Shown one piece after another: positions 19,139 to 28,000 of a stretch of DNA of 42,825 nucleotides. The stretch's first letter is position 1. Each line of letters begins with the position of its first letter. The stretch lies in assembly GCA_029863585.1 (NCBI GenBank), contig JAOTVC010000006.1, positions 1-42,825 on the forward strand. Direction: 5' to 3'. Under the pieces are notes generated by a model. It was not told the DNA's origin, did not search any database, and worked only from the letters and a program-made list of their open reading frames with translations. Source of the DNA: Alphaproteobacteria bacterium (GTDB lineage: Bacteria; Pseudomonadota; Alphaproteobacteria; SMXQ01). A program made the position numbers and the translations under genes.

Positions 19139-19153
19139 TTAAGGGTCTGTTAA
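19139..19153 (-). promoter_or_regulatory. Perfect CtrA-type box TTAA-N7-TTAA upstream of the histidine kinase gene
   Basis: TTAA GGGTCTG TTAA, 72 nt upstream of the kinase start at 19066 (minus strand). Confidence 0.6.
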
Positions 19154-19452
19154 GGCTGATCGCACCCCGGACGGGTAGGGAGGCCAAAGAAACAGAGGGA
19201 AACCCTCGAAAAATCCAGGCCGTTGCGGCGTTTTTCAGGACCGGGCCGAGCGATCCGCCGGGACGAACCGTGGGTGCCGCCCGATGTCTTGTCGAACGGG
19301 GCCGCGAGGCCCGCGCGGTCACTCCCCTGTACGGCACTGGAATGTTAACAAAAATTAAGCATAATTGCCTTGCCGAAACCGGTAGACGCGGCAGACAGTA
19401 CGCCGTGTGCCACCGTGTTGCCGCCAGCGACCAATGGGAATCAGGTTTCGAA

Positions 19453-20628
19453 ATGTCAGCGACGTTCCCCCTTGAATTCCCGGAAACCGAAAATCGGGAG
19501 CAAGGCACACCTCACACCTGGTTGACCAAGGGGGACCGGCTGGAGGTCAGTCGTCCATCGTTGATGCGTGGCCTCGCGTTGCTCGGGACCTATTTCTGCC
19601 TGTATTACGCGACCATGATCGGGGCCGTGGCGGACCTGCCGCTGGCGGCCAATTTGGTGCTTGGTTTTTTCAACGGTTACATGATCGGCATGATTTTCAT
19701 CATCGGCCATGACTGCGGGCATCGCGCCTTCGTCCCGGGCCGCGGCTTGAACTGGTGGCTCGGCAGGCTGGCATTTATCCCCTGTGCCCATTCGATCACG
19801 TTATGGGACGTGGGTCATAACAAGACCCATCACGCGCGCACCAATCTCAAGGGTTTCGATTACCCGTGGTCGCCTATGTCGAAAGAGGATTACGACGCCT
19901 GCGGCCCGTTCCGTCGGTTCCTGGAACGCGTCTACCGCAGCCCCTTTGGGCCGCTGGTCTATTACTACCCCCAGATTTGGCTCCCGCGGCTTGTGCTACC
20001 GGTGGCTCATGATTCGCGCCACGAATGGCGGCGTCACGTGTTCGATTCCGCGTTCGTCATTCTCGGTCTGATCGCGACGATCGCCGGGGTTCTGGTCCTG
20101 GGACAGTGGCTGGCGCCCGAGCGGCCGCTTTGGCTGACCTTCGTGGTGGGATGGGTGGTGCCGTTCGCCGTCTGGAACTACCTCATGGCGCTCTCGATTT
20201 ATCTTCAACACACCCATCCGCGGATACCGTGGTTCGATAACGAAGACGAATGGTCGTTCTATAACGGCAATATCCGTGGGACGACTCATGTGGAATTCCC
20301 GAAATTCACCGGACTGATGCGGAATGTCCATGAGCATCCGGCCCATCATGCGCTGCCTTCCATCCCCATCTACAAATTGGAGCAGGCGGAATCCAAGCTA
20401 TTGGATGCTTTCGGTGAAGATGTCGTCCGCTACAAATGGACGCCGGCGGCATACCTAGCCGTGACCCGAGCCTGCAAACTGTACGATTTCCGCAATCACG
20501 TCTGGACGGATTTCCAAGGCCGGCCGACCGGCGCGCGCACCTTGCCGGTGCGACTATCGGCCGCCCGGGCTGGCCGGCCCCTTCGGGTCGCCTCCGCCGA
20601 AGATCGAGCCGAAGATCGAGCCGATTGA
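19453..20628 (+). CDS. Membrane fatty acid desaturase (acyl-lipid type)
   Basis: Three histidine boxes: HDCGH, HNKTHH, HEHPAHH; multiple TM segments. Confidence 0.9.
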   Translation: MSATFPLEFPETENREQGTPHTWLTKGDRLEVSRPSLMRGLALLGTYFCLYYATMIGAVADLPLAANLVLGFFNGYMIGMIFIIGHDCGHRAFVPGRGLNWWLGRLAFIPCAHSITLWDVGHNKTHHARTNLKGFDYPWSPMSKEDYDACGPFRRFLERVYRSPFGPLVYYYPQIWLPRLVLPVAHDSRHEWRRHVFDSAFVILGLIATIAGVLVLGQWLAPERPLWLTFVVGWVVPFAVWNYLMALSIYLQHTHPRIPWFDNEDEWSFYNGNIRGTTHVEFPKFTGLMRNVHEHPAHHALPSIPIYKLEQAESKLLDAFGEDVVRYKWTPAAYLAVTRACKLYDFRNHVWTDFQGRPTGARTLPVRLSAARAGRPLRVASAEDRAEDRAD

Positions 20629-22731
20629 GGTGTCATCGGATTCGTCCGATCCCATTGCACCGCCCTGCCCGGGCGCGGGCACACTCCAGTCCCTGTCCGG
20701 TGTTTCGGCCTGCTCCGAACGGTCGCTTTGATCCGATGCTTCCGCTTTCTTCTCAGGCGCTTGGGACTTAGGCGAAGGCGCAGATGGCGGGTTGACCGCG
20801 GCCTTCGGTTGGGGCGTTGAATTGTTTCCGGAAGCGGGTCCCGGATGTTTGGCGGCACGCTTTCCGGTCGGCGATACGGGTGGACCCAGTTGCCGCCAGG
20901 GTGCGAAATCGCCCCGCGCATCGACCTTGAACATCAGGAAATCACGTCCTCCGGCACCCATCGAGTCGGTGGCGCCGGCCAGGATCACTCCGTCGTCTTC
21001 GGTCGCGAGGCCGCTGGTTGCAAGGTCGAAGCCGTCATGGCCGTAAATCTTGTCCCAAAGGACCGTGCCCTTGCCGTCGATCGCGATCAAGCGGATATCG
21101 GTGTTCTTGCGGTTGCCCCTGCCCTGGAACCCCAGGACCAGATAGCCTTTTTGGCGCGCTATGATCGACGCCACCGACAGGAAAGGGGTCCCTGTCTGGC
21201 AGGCCGCCTGGCGCACGGCGGCGACGCGGTCCGCATCGGGAACGGGGTCGTTGGCAGCTTTTTGGGCTTCTGCGATCCGCTCTCGCAGTGCCGGAACGGC
21301 GCAGATCTCGCGAGCTGCGGCCGGCAGCAGATCGCGATAGGGGATCGTCTTGAGCCATTCCTGACGCCCGTCCGGACGGGTTTTCAACAAAAGCAGGCGC
21401 TGGCCCTGGCGGCCGCCTGCGATGATCCCGCCGCCCTTGGTGGGCACCACGGTTGAATACCGGACATCGCTTTTGTCCTGGGATGGGGTCCGGTGGGCCC
21501 AGACCAGGCGGCCTTCGGAGGTCACGCGCAACAGGAAGCCCATTCCCGCCCGGGTGTCCCAGGCGGCTTGGGCCCTCGCCTCGCCGACGGCGATGATGTC
21601 GCCGTTGGGCATCGCCGCGGCGTCGGCAATGTCGTGCCAGAACCGCGTGGCATTGCCGGAATAGAAGGTCTTGCCGAGCGCCTTGCCGTCCTCGGCGAGC
21701 CGGAGCGTATAAGGCAGGCGCGCCGTCGTGCCGTCCTTGGTAACGGTTTCGGCCCCGATCGCGACGATCGTCCCTCCGGTGCTTCTCAGCACAACGGGAC
21801 CCTCGCCGTCTTTGATGCCGGCATAGGCACTGACCCACGGTTTGCCTGCATGATTGGGAATCGGCACCGCGTTCTTGTCGATCCGGACGGCAACGGCGCG
21901 TCCCCGGTAAATACCGCCCAGCAGGAAGCCGCCGCCCGGCAGCGCGGTCGCCGACCGCACGGCGCCGTCCTTGGCGGTACCGAGGATCACCCGATTCCAG
22001 GCCATCCGGCCGTCGCGATTCAACGCGATCATGCCGAGGCTCCGGCTTTCCTTGCGCTTGTTCTTCTTGTCTTCGGGCTGGTGGAAGGTGCCGGCTACCA
22101 GGATTCCGCCGCCCGCGCGGCGCGCCATGGCCCAGGCGGTGTCGTCTTTCGGCCCGCCGAAGGTGATGGCCTTCGCCTTCCAGAATTCACGGATCTTGTT
22201 TGCCCGGTCGAAAGCCGCCGAGGCCGCCGCCCAGCCGTGGCCCGCGCGTTCGCGTTCGGCGCCCCCTTGCCTCGCGGCTTTGAGGGCGCGCTCGGTATTG
22301 ATGAACAGGGTGATCGCGAGGTTGTAGTTGCGCCCCTTGCGGCCGACGGTGTTGAGGTATTCCACCAGCGAACGATAGGCCGGCTCCCAATCCTTCAACT
22401 GGTAATGCGCGTGGCCTTCGAAGAAGATCAGCTCGCCCTTGACGCCCTGGGGCAGCTTTCGCATCTCGGCAATGATGGCAAGCGTCTCTTTGGGCGTCTT
22501 GGCGCGGACCGAGGTATTGAGCTTGAGCCGCAATACATCGTAGCGCGCCGTCGGATCGAGATTGTCGGTTTGCGCGACCGACGGGCCTGGGCTTGCCAGC
22601 ACGAGGCTGGCCGCGAGTGCGACCGCCGCCGGGACCGCGCGGGGGCTCCAAGGGGCCAGCCGTGGCCGGCCGGTCGGGTGCTGTCGGGATGCGCCCTCTT
22701 TGGAAGATGCTAGACTGTGGCCGTGGATCAT
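20554..22731 (-). CDS. Secreted beta-propeller-like repeat protein with N-terminal helical region
   Basis: Signal-like segment ending SVAQ; repeats such as GGFLLGGIYRGR, GDIIAVGEARAQ, GGIIAGGRQGQRLLLLKTRPDG, GVILAGATDSMGAGGRDFLMFKVDARG. Confidence 0.75.
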   Translation of the reverse strand: MIHGHSLASSKEGASRQHPTGRPRLAPWSPRAVPAAVALAASLVLASPGPSVAQTDNLDPTARYDVLRLKLNTSVRAKTPKETLAIIAEMRKLPQGVKGELIFFEGHAHYQLKDWEPAYRSLVEYLNTVGRKGRNYNLAITLFINTERALKAARQGGAERERAGHGWAAASAAFDRANKIREFWKAKAITFGGPKDDTAWAMARRAGGGILVAGTFHQPEDKKNKRKESRSLGMIALNRDGRMAWNRVILGTAKDGAVRSATALPGGGFLLGGIYRGRAVAVRIDKNAVPIPNHAGKPWVSAYAGIKDGEGPVVLRSTGGTIVAIGAETVTKDGTTARLPYTLRLAEDGKALGKTFYSGNATRFWHDIADAAAMPNGDIIAVGEARAQAAWDTRAGMGFLLRVTSEGRLVWAHRTPSQDKSDVRYSTVVPTKGGGIIAGGRQGQRLLLLKTRPDGRQEWLKTIPYRDLLPAAAREICAVPALRERIAEAQKAANDPVPDADRVAAVRQAACQTGTPFLSVASIIARQKGYLVLGFQGRGNRKNTDIRLIAIDGKGTVLWDKIYGHDGFDLATSGLATEDDGVILAGATDSMGAGGRDFLMFKVDARGDFAPWRQLGPPVSPTGKRAAKHPGPASGNNSTPQPKAAVNPPSAPSPKSQAPEKKAEASDQSDRSEQAETPDRDWSVPAPGQGGAMGSDESDDTSIGSIFGSIFGGGDPKGPASPGGR
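20596..20624. repeat. 12-bp tandem repeat (GCCGAAGATCGA) in the tail-to-tail overlap of two genes
   Basis: GCCGAAGATCGA GCCGAAGATCGA GCCGA; encodes AEDRAEDRAD* (+) and SIFGSIFGG (-). Confidence 0.75.
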
Positions 22732-22766
22732 GGCGCAAGAATAATCATCCTTGGATTTGGCGCAAG

Positions 22767-23276
22767 ATGCTGGATGCGCCCGGCGGGCCGGATGTGGGCG
22801 GCGCCCCCATGATCGGTGCGACCAATGATCTGCCGCGAATCGGCGGCGCCTACGCCCTGTTGATCGAAACCCGAAGTCCGGCCGCCATCGTGCTTCGCGG
22901 TGTCTCCTTTGGGCTCGAACCCGGGGAATACCTTTATTGCGGCAGTGCCCGGGGGCCCGGGGGAATCCGGGCCCGGGTCGGCCGCCATGCGAGAAAGAAA
23001 AAGGCGCTGCGTTGGCATATCGACCGCTTGACCGGGATCGGCCGTGTCCGGGGCGTCATCATTGCGCCGGGCGGTACGGAGTGCGCCTTGTTCGCGCGGT
23101 TCGCGGCGTTTGAAGGCGCGGTGGTTCCGGCGCCCGGCTTCGGGTCCAGCGATTGCCGGCACTGCCCCTCGCACCTGTTGCGGATCGACGGCCTGATCGC
23201 GAACGCCAGAGAGTTGCCCTTGGAACCGTCGGAAAACTTGGTGCTGGGTGCCGGAAACAGCCGGGCGGCTACCTAG
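22767..23276 (+). CDS. DUF123 GIY-YIG-type nuclease family protein
   Basis: GGAYALLIE...GEYLYCGSARGPGGIRARVGRHARKKKALRWHIDRLT...FGSSDCRHCPSHLLRI; start at 22767 or 22809. Confidence 0.85.
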   Translation: MLDAPGGPDVGGAPMIGATNDLPRIGGAYALLIETRSPAAIVLRGVSFGLEPGEYLYCGSARGPGGIRARVGRHARKKKALRWHIDRLTGIGRVRGVIIAPGGTECALFARFAAFEGAVVPAPGFGSSDCRHCPSHLLRIDGLIANARELPLEPSENLVLGAGNSRAAT

Positions 23277-23692
23277 GTTCCCTTCGCGGTTGCCTCTGCT
23301 TTCTCCGCGTGTCGGCCCATCCGGGCAACCAGGTCGTCGAGCTCTTGCAGAAACTTCTCAATTGCCGGGTTGGGCGATTGGATGGACGCGCCGAGGCATA
23401 GCCTCATGCAGGCGAGATGGACCTTGGCGGCATCGGGGAAATGTGCCTCATCTCCGGTCTTGAGGGCGGCGTCAAGGGAGCGGGCAACCAGGCCGATGAT
23501 GGGCCAGCCGCAGGTCCCGGCCTGGCCCTTCAGGTCATGGGCCGCGACATGCAGAGCGTCCCAGTTTTCCGCCGCCGCAAGCGCGGCCATCTCGGTGAAT
23601 GTCGCTTCCAAGTGTTTCGGGTAATCGGCGAACACGGATTCCAGCATGGCGTCGGCCCGGGCAATCGCTTGGTCGCGTGTCATCGGGGGCAT
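23273..23692 (-). CDS. Histidine phosphotransfer (Hpt) domain protein
   Basis: HVAAHDLKGQAGTCGWPIIGLVARSLD: Hpt HxxKG motif in an all-helical 139-aa protein. Confidence 0.85.
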   Translation of the reverse strand: MPPMTRDQAIARADAMLESVFADYPKHLEATFTEMAALAAAENWDALHVAAHDLKGQAGTCGWPIIGLVARSLDAALKTGDEAHFPDAAKVHLACMRLCLGASIQSPNPAIEKFLQELDDLVARMGRHAEKAEATAKGT

Positions 23693-23700
23693 GGCGGTCC

Positions 23701-24264
23701 TCAGGAGGAAAGAAGGCTGTCGATGTCGTTTTGCCGAAGGCCCTTATTCATTCGCCGCTCTATCCCGTCATATTTCACGTTGCCCCGGCGCCTGCGGCAG
23801 GGACCCGTGTAGCCCGGCGTGATGATGAAGGGCCGCGGTTTGAAGATCGCGGCTTCCAGCTTGTCGAAGAGCGACTTGGGGGACAGCGGCTTGGTTAGAA
23901 CCTCTGATACACCGGCATCGCGTCCCTCCTCCACCCGGTCCCGATCGGTATGCCCGGTGCACAGGATGAGCGGGATATCGGGCTTGGGGCTCTGGGGGCT
24001 CGTCCGGACCATCAGGACAAACTCGATTCCACTCATCCCCGGCATCAGCCAATCGACAATCAGGCAGTCGACGCGGGACAGGCGAATCTTTTGAAAGGCG
24101 TCTTTCGCGTTGTTGGCATGAAAGATTGTGCCGACATCGAACGCGCGGAGCATATGCCCGATCAACTGACGCATGTACTGGTCGTCGTCAACCACCAGAA
24201 CCGCAACTTCTCCGAAATCCACGGCTTCTTCAGGCACGTCTACTCCTCCCGACCGGCGATGCAT
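23701..24264 (-). CDS. CheY-like response regulator with C-terminal extension ending LRQNDIDSLLSS
   Basis: VAVLVVDDDQYMRQLIGHML, DCLIVDWLMPGMSGIEFV phospho-acceptor region, LTKPLSP; C-terminal YTGPCRRRR tail. Confidence 0.92.
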   Translation of the reverse strand: MHRRSGGVDVPEEAVDFGEVAVLVVDDDQYMRQLIGHMLRAFDVGTIFHANNAKDAFQKIRLSRVDCLIVDWLMPGMSGIEFVLMVRTSPQSPKPDIPLILCTGHTDRDRVEEGRDAGVSEVLTKPLSPKSLFDKLEAAIFKPRPFIITPGYTGPCRRRRGNVKYDGIERRMNKGLRQNDIDSLLSS

Positions 24265-24331
24265 CCGGAGGCATTCGGGGCCTGGCCACCGGGATTAAAA
24301 TAAATGTTATTACCTAGATATATAAGAGTAA

Positions 24332-24346
24332 TTACCCATCGGTTAA
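24332..24346. promoter_or_regulatory. Near-consensus CtrA-type box (TTAC-N7-TTAA) between response regulator and FrnE-like gene
   Basis: TTAC CCATCGG TTAA(CC), one mismatch from TTAA-N7-TTAA, about 67 nt upstream of the regulator start. Confidence 0.35.
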
Positions 24347-24419
24347 CCGGCGCTGTTCCCAAAGCCGGCGGGGCTGTGCTATCGCTCTCCGACCGCTTGG
24401 TATTTCAAGGAATCGGCCC

Positions 24420-25073
24420 GTGGGGAAGACCACCATCGAGGTTTATTCGGACCCCGTTTGTCCGTGGTGCATGATCGGCAAACGCCGCCTCGATCGCGCG
24501 TTGGAGTCGATCGGAACGGGGTCGCACGGTCCGGAGGTTCTGGTGCGCTGGCGGGTGTTTCAGCTGAACCCGTCGATGCCGTCCGATGGGATGGACCGGG
24601 CCGCTTACCTGGCGGCAAAGTTCGGGGGCGCCGCCCGGGCGGGGGAGATCTACCGTGCCATCCGAAATGAGGGGGCTGGCGAAGGCATCCGTTTCGCCTT
24701 CGAGCGAATCAAGCGAACCCCTAATACCCTGAAGGCGCACGCCCTGATTGGGGCGGCCACCGCAAGCGGACTTGACCACGCCATGGTCGAGCGGCTGTTT
24801 CGCGCCTATTTCCTTGAAGGACTCGATATCGGCAGGGCCTCGGTTCTGCGTTCCCTGGCCGAAGAAGTGGGCCTTTCGGGTGCCGAAATCGACGCCTGCC
24901 TTGGCGATCATACGGACCACGGCCAGTTGACTGCGGAAGACGCGCGCGCGCGCGCCGGCGGCATTTCAGGGGTCCCCTTCTTTCTGATCGATGGCCGCTA
25001 TTCCCTGGCCGGAGCCGTACCCTCCGAGGTCCTGATCCGCGCCTTGCAGCTCGCGGGTCAGGCGGTTTCCTGA
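24420..25073 (+). CDS. DsbA family / FrnE-like oxidoreductase
   Basis: IEVYSDPVCPWCMIGKRRLDRAL (CPWC) and GISGVPFFLIDGRYSLAGA; GTG start. Confidence 0.9.
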   Translation: MGKTTIEVYSDPVCPWCMIGKRRLDRALESIGTGSHGPEVLVRWRVFQLNPSMPSDGMDRAAYLAAKFGGAARAGEIYRAIRNEGAGEGIRFAFERIKRTPNTLKAHALIGAATASGLDHAMVERLFRAYFLEGLDIGRASVLRSLAEEVGLSGAEIDACLGDHTDHGQLTAEDARARAGGISGVPFFLIDGRYSLAGAVPSEVLIRALQLAGQAVS

Positions 25074-28000
25074 GGCACGCCGGCACCTTCGCGCCCGGCG
25101 ATGCGGGCCAATGCGTCGAGCTCGCGTCCCAGGCCGCGAATCTGATCCGCGGGCGTCGGCCAGTCCGCCTTGATGACCAGGGTGTGGTCGGGACGCAGTC
25201 GCATGGTGCCCGCCTGTGCGGCAAGGACGGCGATCAGCCCCTCAGGATTGGCAAAGTTCTCGCCCCGGAACGTCAGCAGGCAGCCTCGCCGGCCGGCGTC
25301 CGCTTTTTCGACTCCGGCTGCCCGGCAGCTTTGCTTCAGGGTAAGGACGGCGAGAAGGTTGTCCACTTCCATGGGCAGGGGCCCGAAACGGTCGATCAGT
25401 TCGGCGGCGAAAGCCTCGATCGCGTCGCCGTCGGTCAGCCCCGCGAGGCGCCGGTAGAGGCCCAGCCGAAGACCCAGATCGGCGACATAGGTTTCCGGGA
25501 TCAGGACGGGGATGTCGAGATTGACCTGGGGCGACCATTCGGTTTCCGCCGGGGCGGCGCCGCGCAGTTCGGCGACGGTTTCCTCCAGCATGTGCTGGTA
25601 AAGCTCGATCCCGACCTCGCGGATATGGCCCGACTGTTCCTCTCCGAGCAGGTTGCCTGCGCCGCGAAGATCGAGATCGTGGCTCGCCAGGGTGAAGCCG
25701 GCTCCCAGGCTGTCTAGGGTCTGCATGACTTCGAGCCGCTTGAGGGCGGCCGCCGTCGGCACGCGCCTGGGCGGCAGCGTCAAGTAGGCATAGGCCCGCA
25801 CGCGAGAGCGCCCCACCCGGCCGCGCAGTTGATAGAGCTGGCCCAGGCCGAACATGTCGGCGCGATGGATGATGATGGTGTTGACGTTGGGCAGGTCGAG
25901 GCCCGATTCGATGATGTTGGTGGATATCATGATATCGAACGCGCCTTCCAGGAAGGCGGCCATGGTGCTCTCGATCTCCGAGGCTTGCATCTGGCCGTGG
26001 ACCGCGCGCACCCGGGCATCCGGCATGATCTCCGCGATCTGAGCCGTGACCGTCGCGATATCGCTGATGCGGGGGCAGACGTAGAAGCACTGGCCGCCCC
26101 GGTGAATCTCGCGCTTGATCGCTTCCCGGGTCACAAGCGGATCGTAAGGCAGGACGAACGTGCGCACCGCCAGCCGGTCGAGCGGGGGACTGGCAATGAT
26201 GCTCATGTCCTTGACGCCGGTCAGTGCCAATTGAAGCGTCCTTGGGATCGGCGTTGCCGTCAGGGTGAGGACGTGGATATCGGCACGGAGCTGCTTCAGG
26301 CGCTCCTTATGGGCGACGCCGAAATGCTGTTCCTCGTCGACAACGAGGAGACCGAGGTTGGCGAAATCGATGCTCTTTGCCAGCAGGGCGTGGGTGCCGA
26401 TGACGATGTCGACGCTCCCATCCTTGATCCGTTCCTTGACCCGCGCGGCGTCCGCAGGCGTTACCAGGCGCGATAACTGGGCGACTTCCGCGCCGGTTCC
26501 TTCGAACCGGGTGGAGAACACTTCGAAATGCTGGCGGGCCAGAAGGGTCGTGGGCACCACCACGGCGACCTGGGTGCCCGAAATGACGGCGGCGAAGGCC
26601 GCCCGCAGTGCGACCTCGGTCTTGCCGAACCCGACATCGCCGCAGATCAGCCGGTCCATGGGCCTGTCGCGGGCCATGTCGGCGAGGGTGTCGGCGATGG
26701 CGTTCTGCTGGTCTTCGGTCTCGCTGTACGGGAAACGGGCGCAGAACTCTTCGAACTCGCGGCCGCCCGGGCTCATCGGCTTGGCCGGGGCCAAGGTCCG
26801 TGCCGCAGCGATCTTGAGAAGCTCGGCGGCCATTTCCCGGATGCGATTCTTGAGCCGCGATTTGCGTGACTGCCATGCCGCACCGCCCAACCGGTCGAGT
26901 GCTACCGTTCCATGGTCTTCGCCGTAACGGCTCAAGACGTCGATGTTCTCTACCGGGACATAGAGCTTGTCGCCGCCGGCATAGATCAGGCGCAGGCAGT
27001 CGTGGGCGGCGGTTCGTGCGCCGCCTTCCCCCGGTAGTTCCAGGGTCTCGAGCCCTTCGTAGCGGCCGATGCCGTGATCGGCATGGACCACAAGGTCGCC
27101 CGCCTCCAGTGCGGAAAGCTCGGCCGCGAAGGCCTCTTTTGCACGATCCCGCCGCCGCGGCCGGGCGAGTTTGCGTCCGAGGATGTCGGGTTCGGTGATG
27201 ACCGTGAGGCCGGGTGCGGTGACGCCTTGCTCCAGATCGAGCTCGATGATCGCAGGCACGGCGGGGGCCAGCGCTTCCAGCTCGGACCAGTCGGCGCAAA
27301 GGGCAAGGTCGCGCACCCCGTGCTCGATCAGGAGACGGCGGATGCGGCTCAGGCTGCCGGGACTGGAACAGGCGAACACTACCCGGGCGCCGGTATCCCG
27401 CCGCGCCCGGGCGAGGCCGGCGGCGAGATCGAACGGATTCTCCTGCGTGGCCCGGGCCTGGGCCGCGAGGCTCGAGATCAGCCGCCCGCCGGCGTCGATC
27501 ACTTTGCCACCGTCCGCCGGCCTGGCGAAGGCATCGAAGCGCAGCGCTCCACGTCCGCCGATCGCCTCCTCCCATGCGCCGGCCATCAGGTAGAGGGCAT
27601 CAGGCGGCAGCGGGTTATAGACATCGCCACCGGCCGTGCCGGCGCTGCCCTCGAGTTCCTTTCGCGCGGCGTAGTAGTCCGCTATCTGCTCCTGGCGGGA
27701 AACCACAGCTTCCGACGTGCCGGCCGCGAAACTCACGGGCGTCGCCGGCAGGTAATCGAACAGTGTGGCCATTTCCTCCTGGAACAGGGGCAGCCAATGC
27801 TCCATTCCCGCCATGCGCCGGCCTTCGGAAACCGATTCGTAGAGCAGGTCACCGTCTTGCGCGGCGCCGAACAGCGCCCGGTAGCCGGTTCTGAAGCGGT
27901 CGATGCATGGCTTGGTCAGCAAGACCTCGCTGACCGGCTTGAGTGTAACCTCGTCGATCTCCTGCCCCGCCAGAGTCATCTGATTGATCGGGTCGAAGGC

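Noticed and set aside
23273-23692. Hpt protein as ChpT (the CckA-CtrA phosphotransferase)
   Set aside because: It is a small monopartite Hpt with an HxxKG motif; ChpT has a histidine-kinase-like dimeric fold and different sequence.
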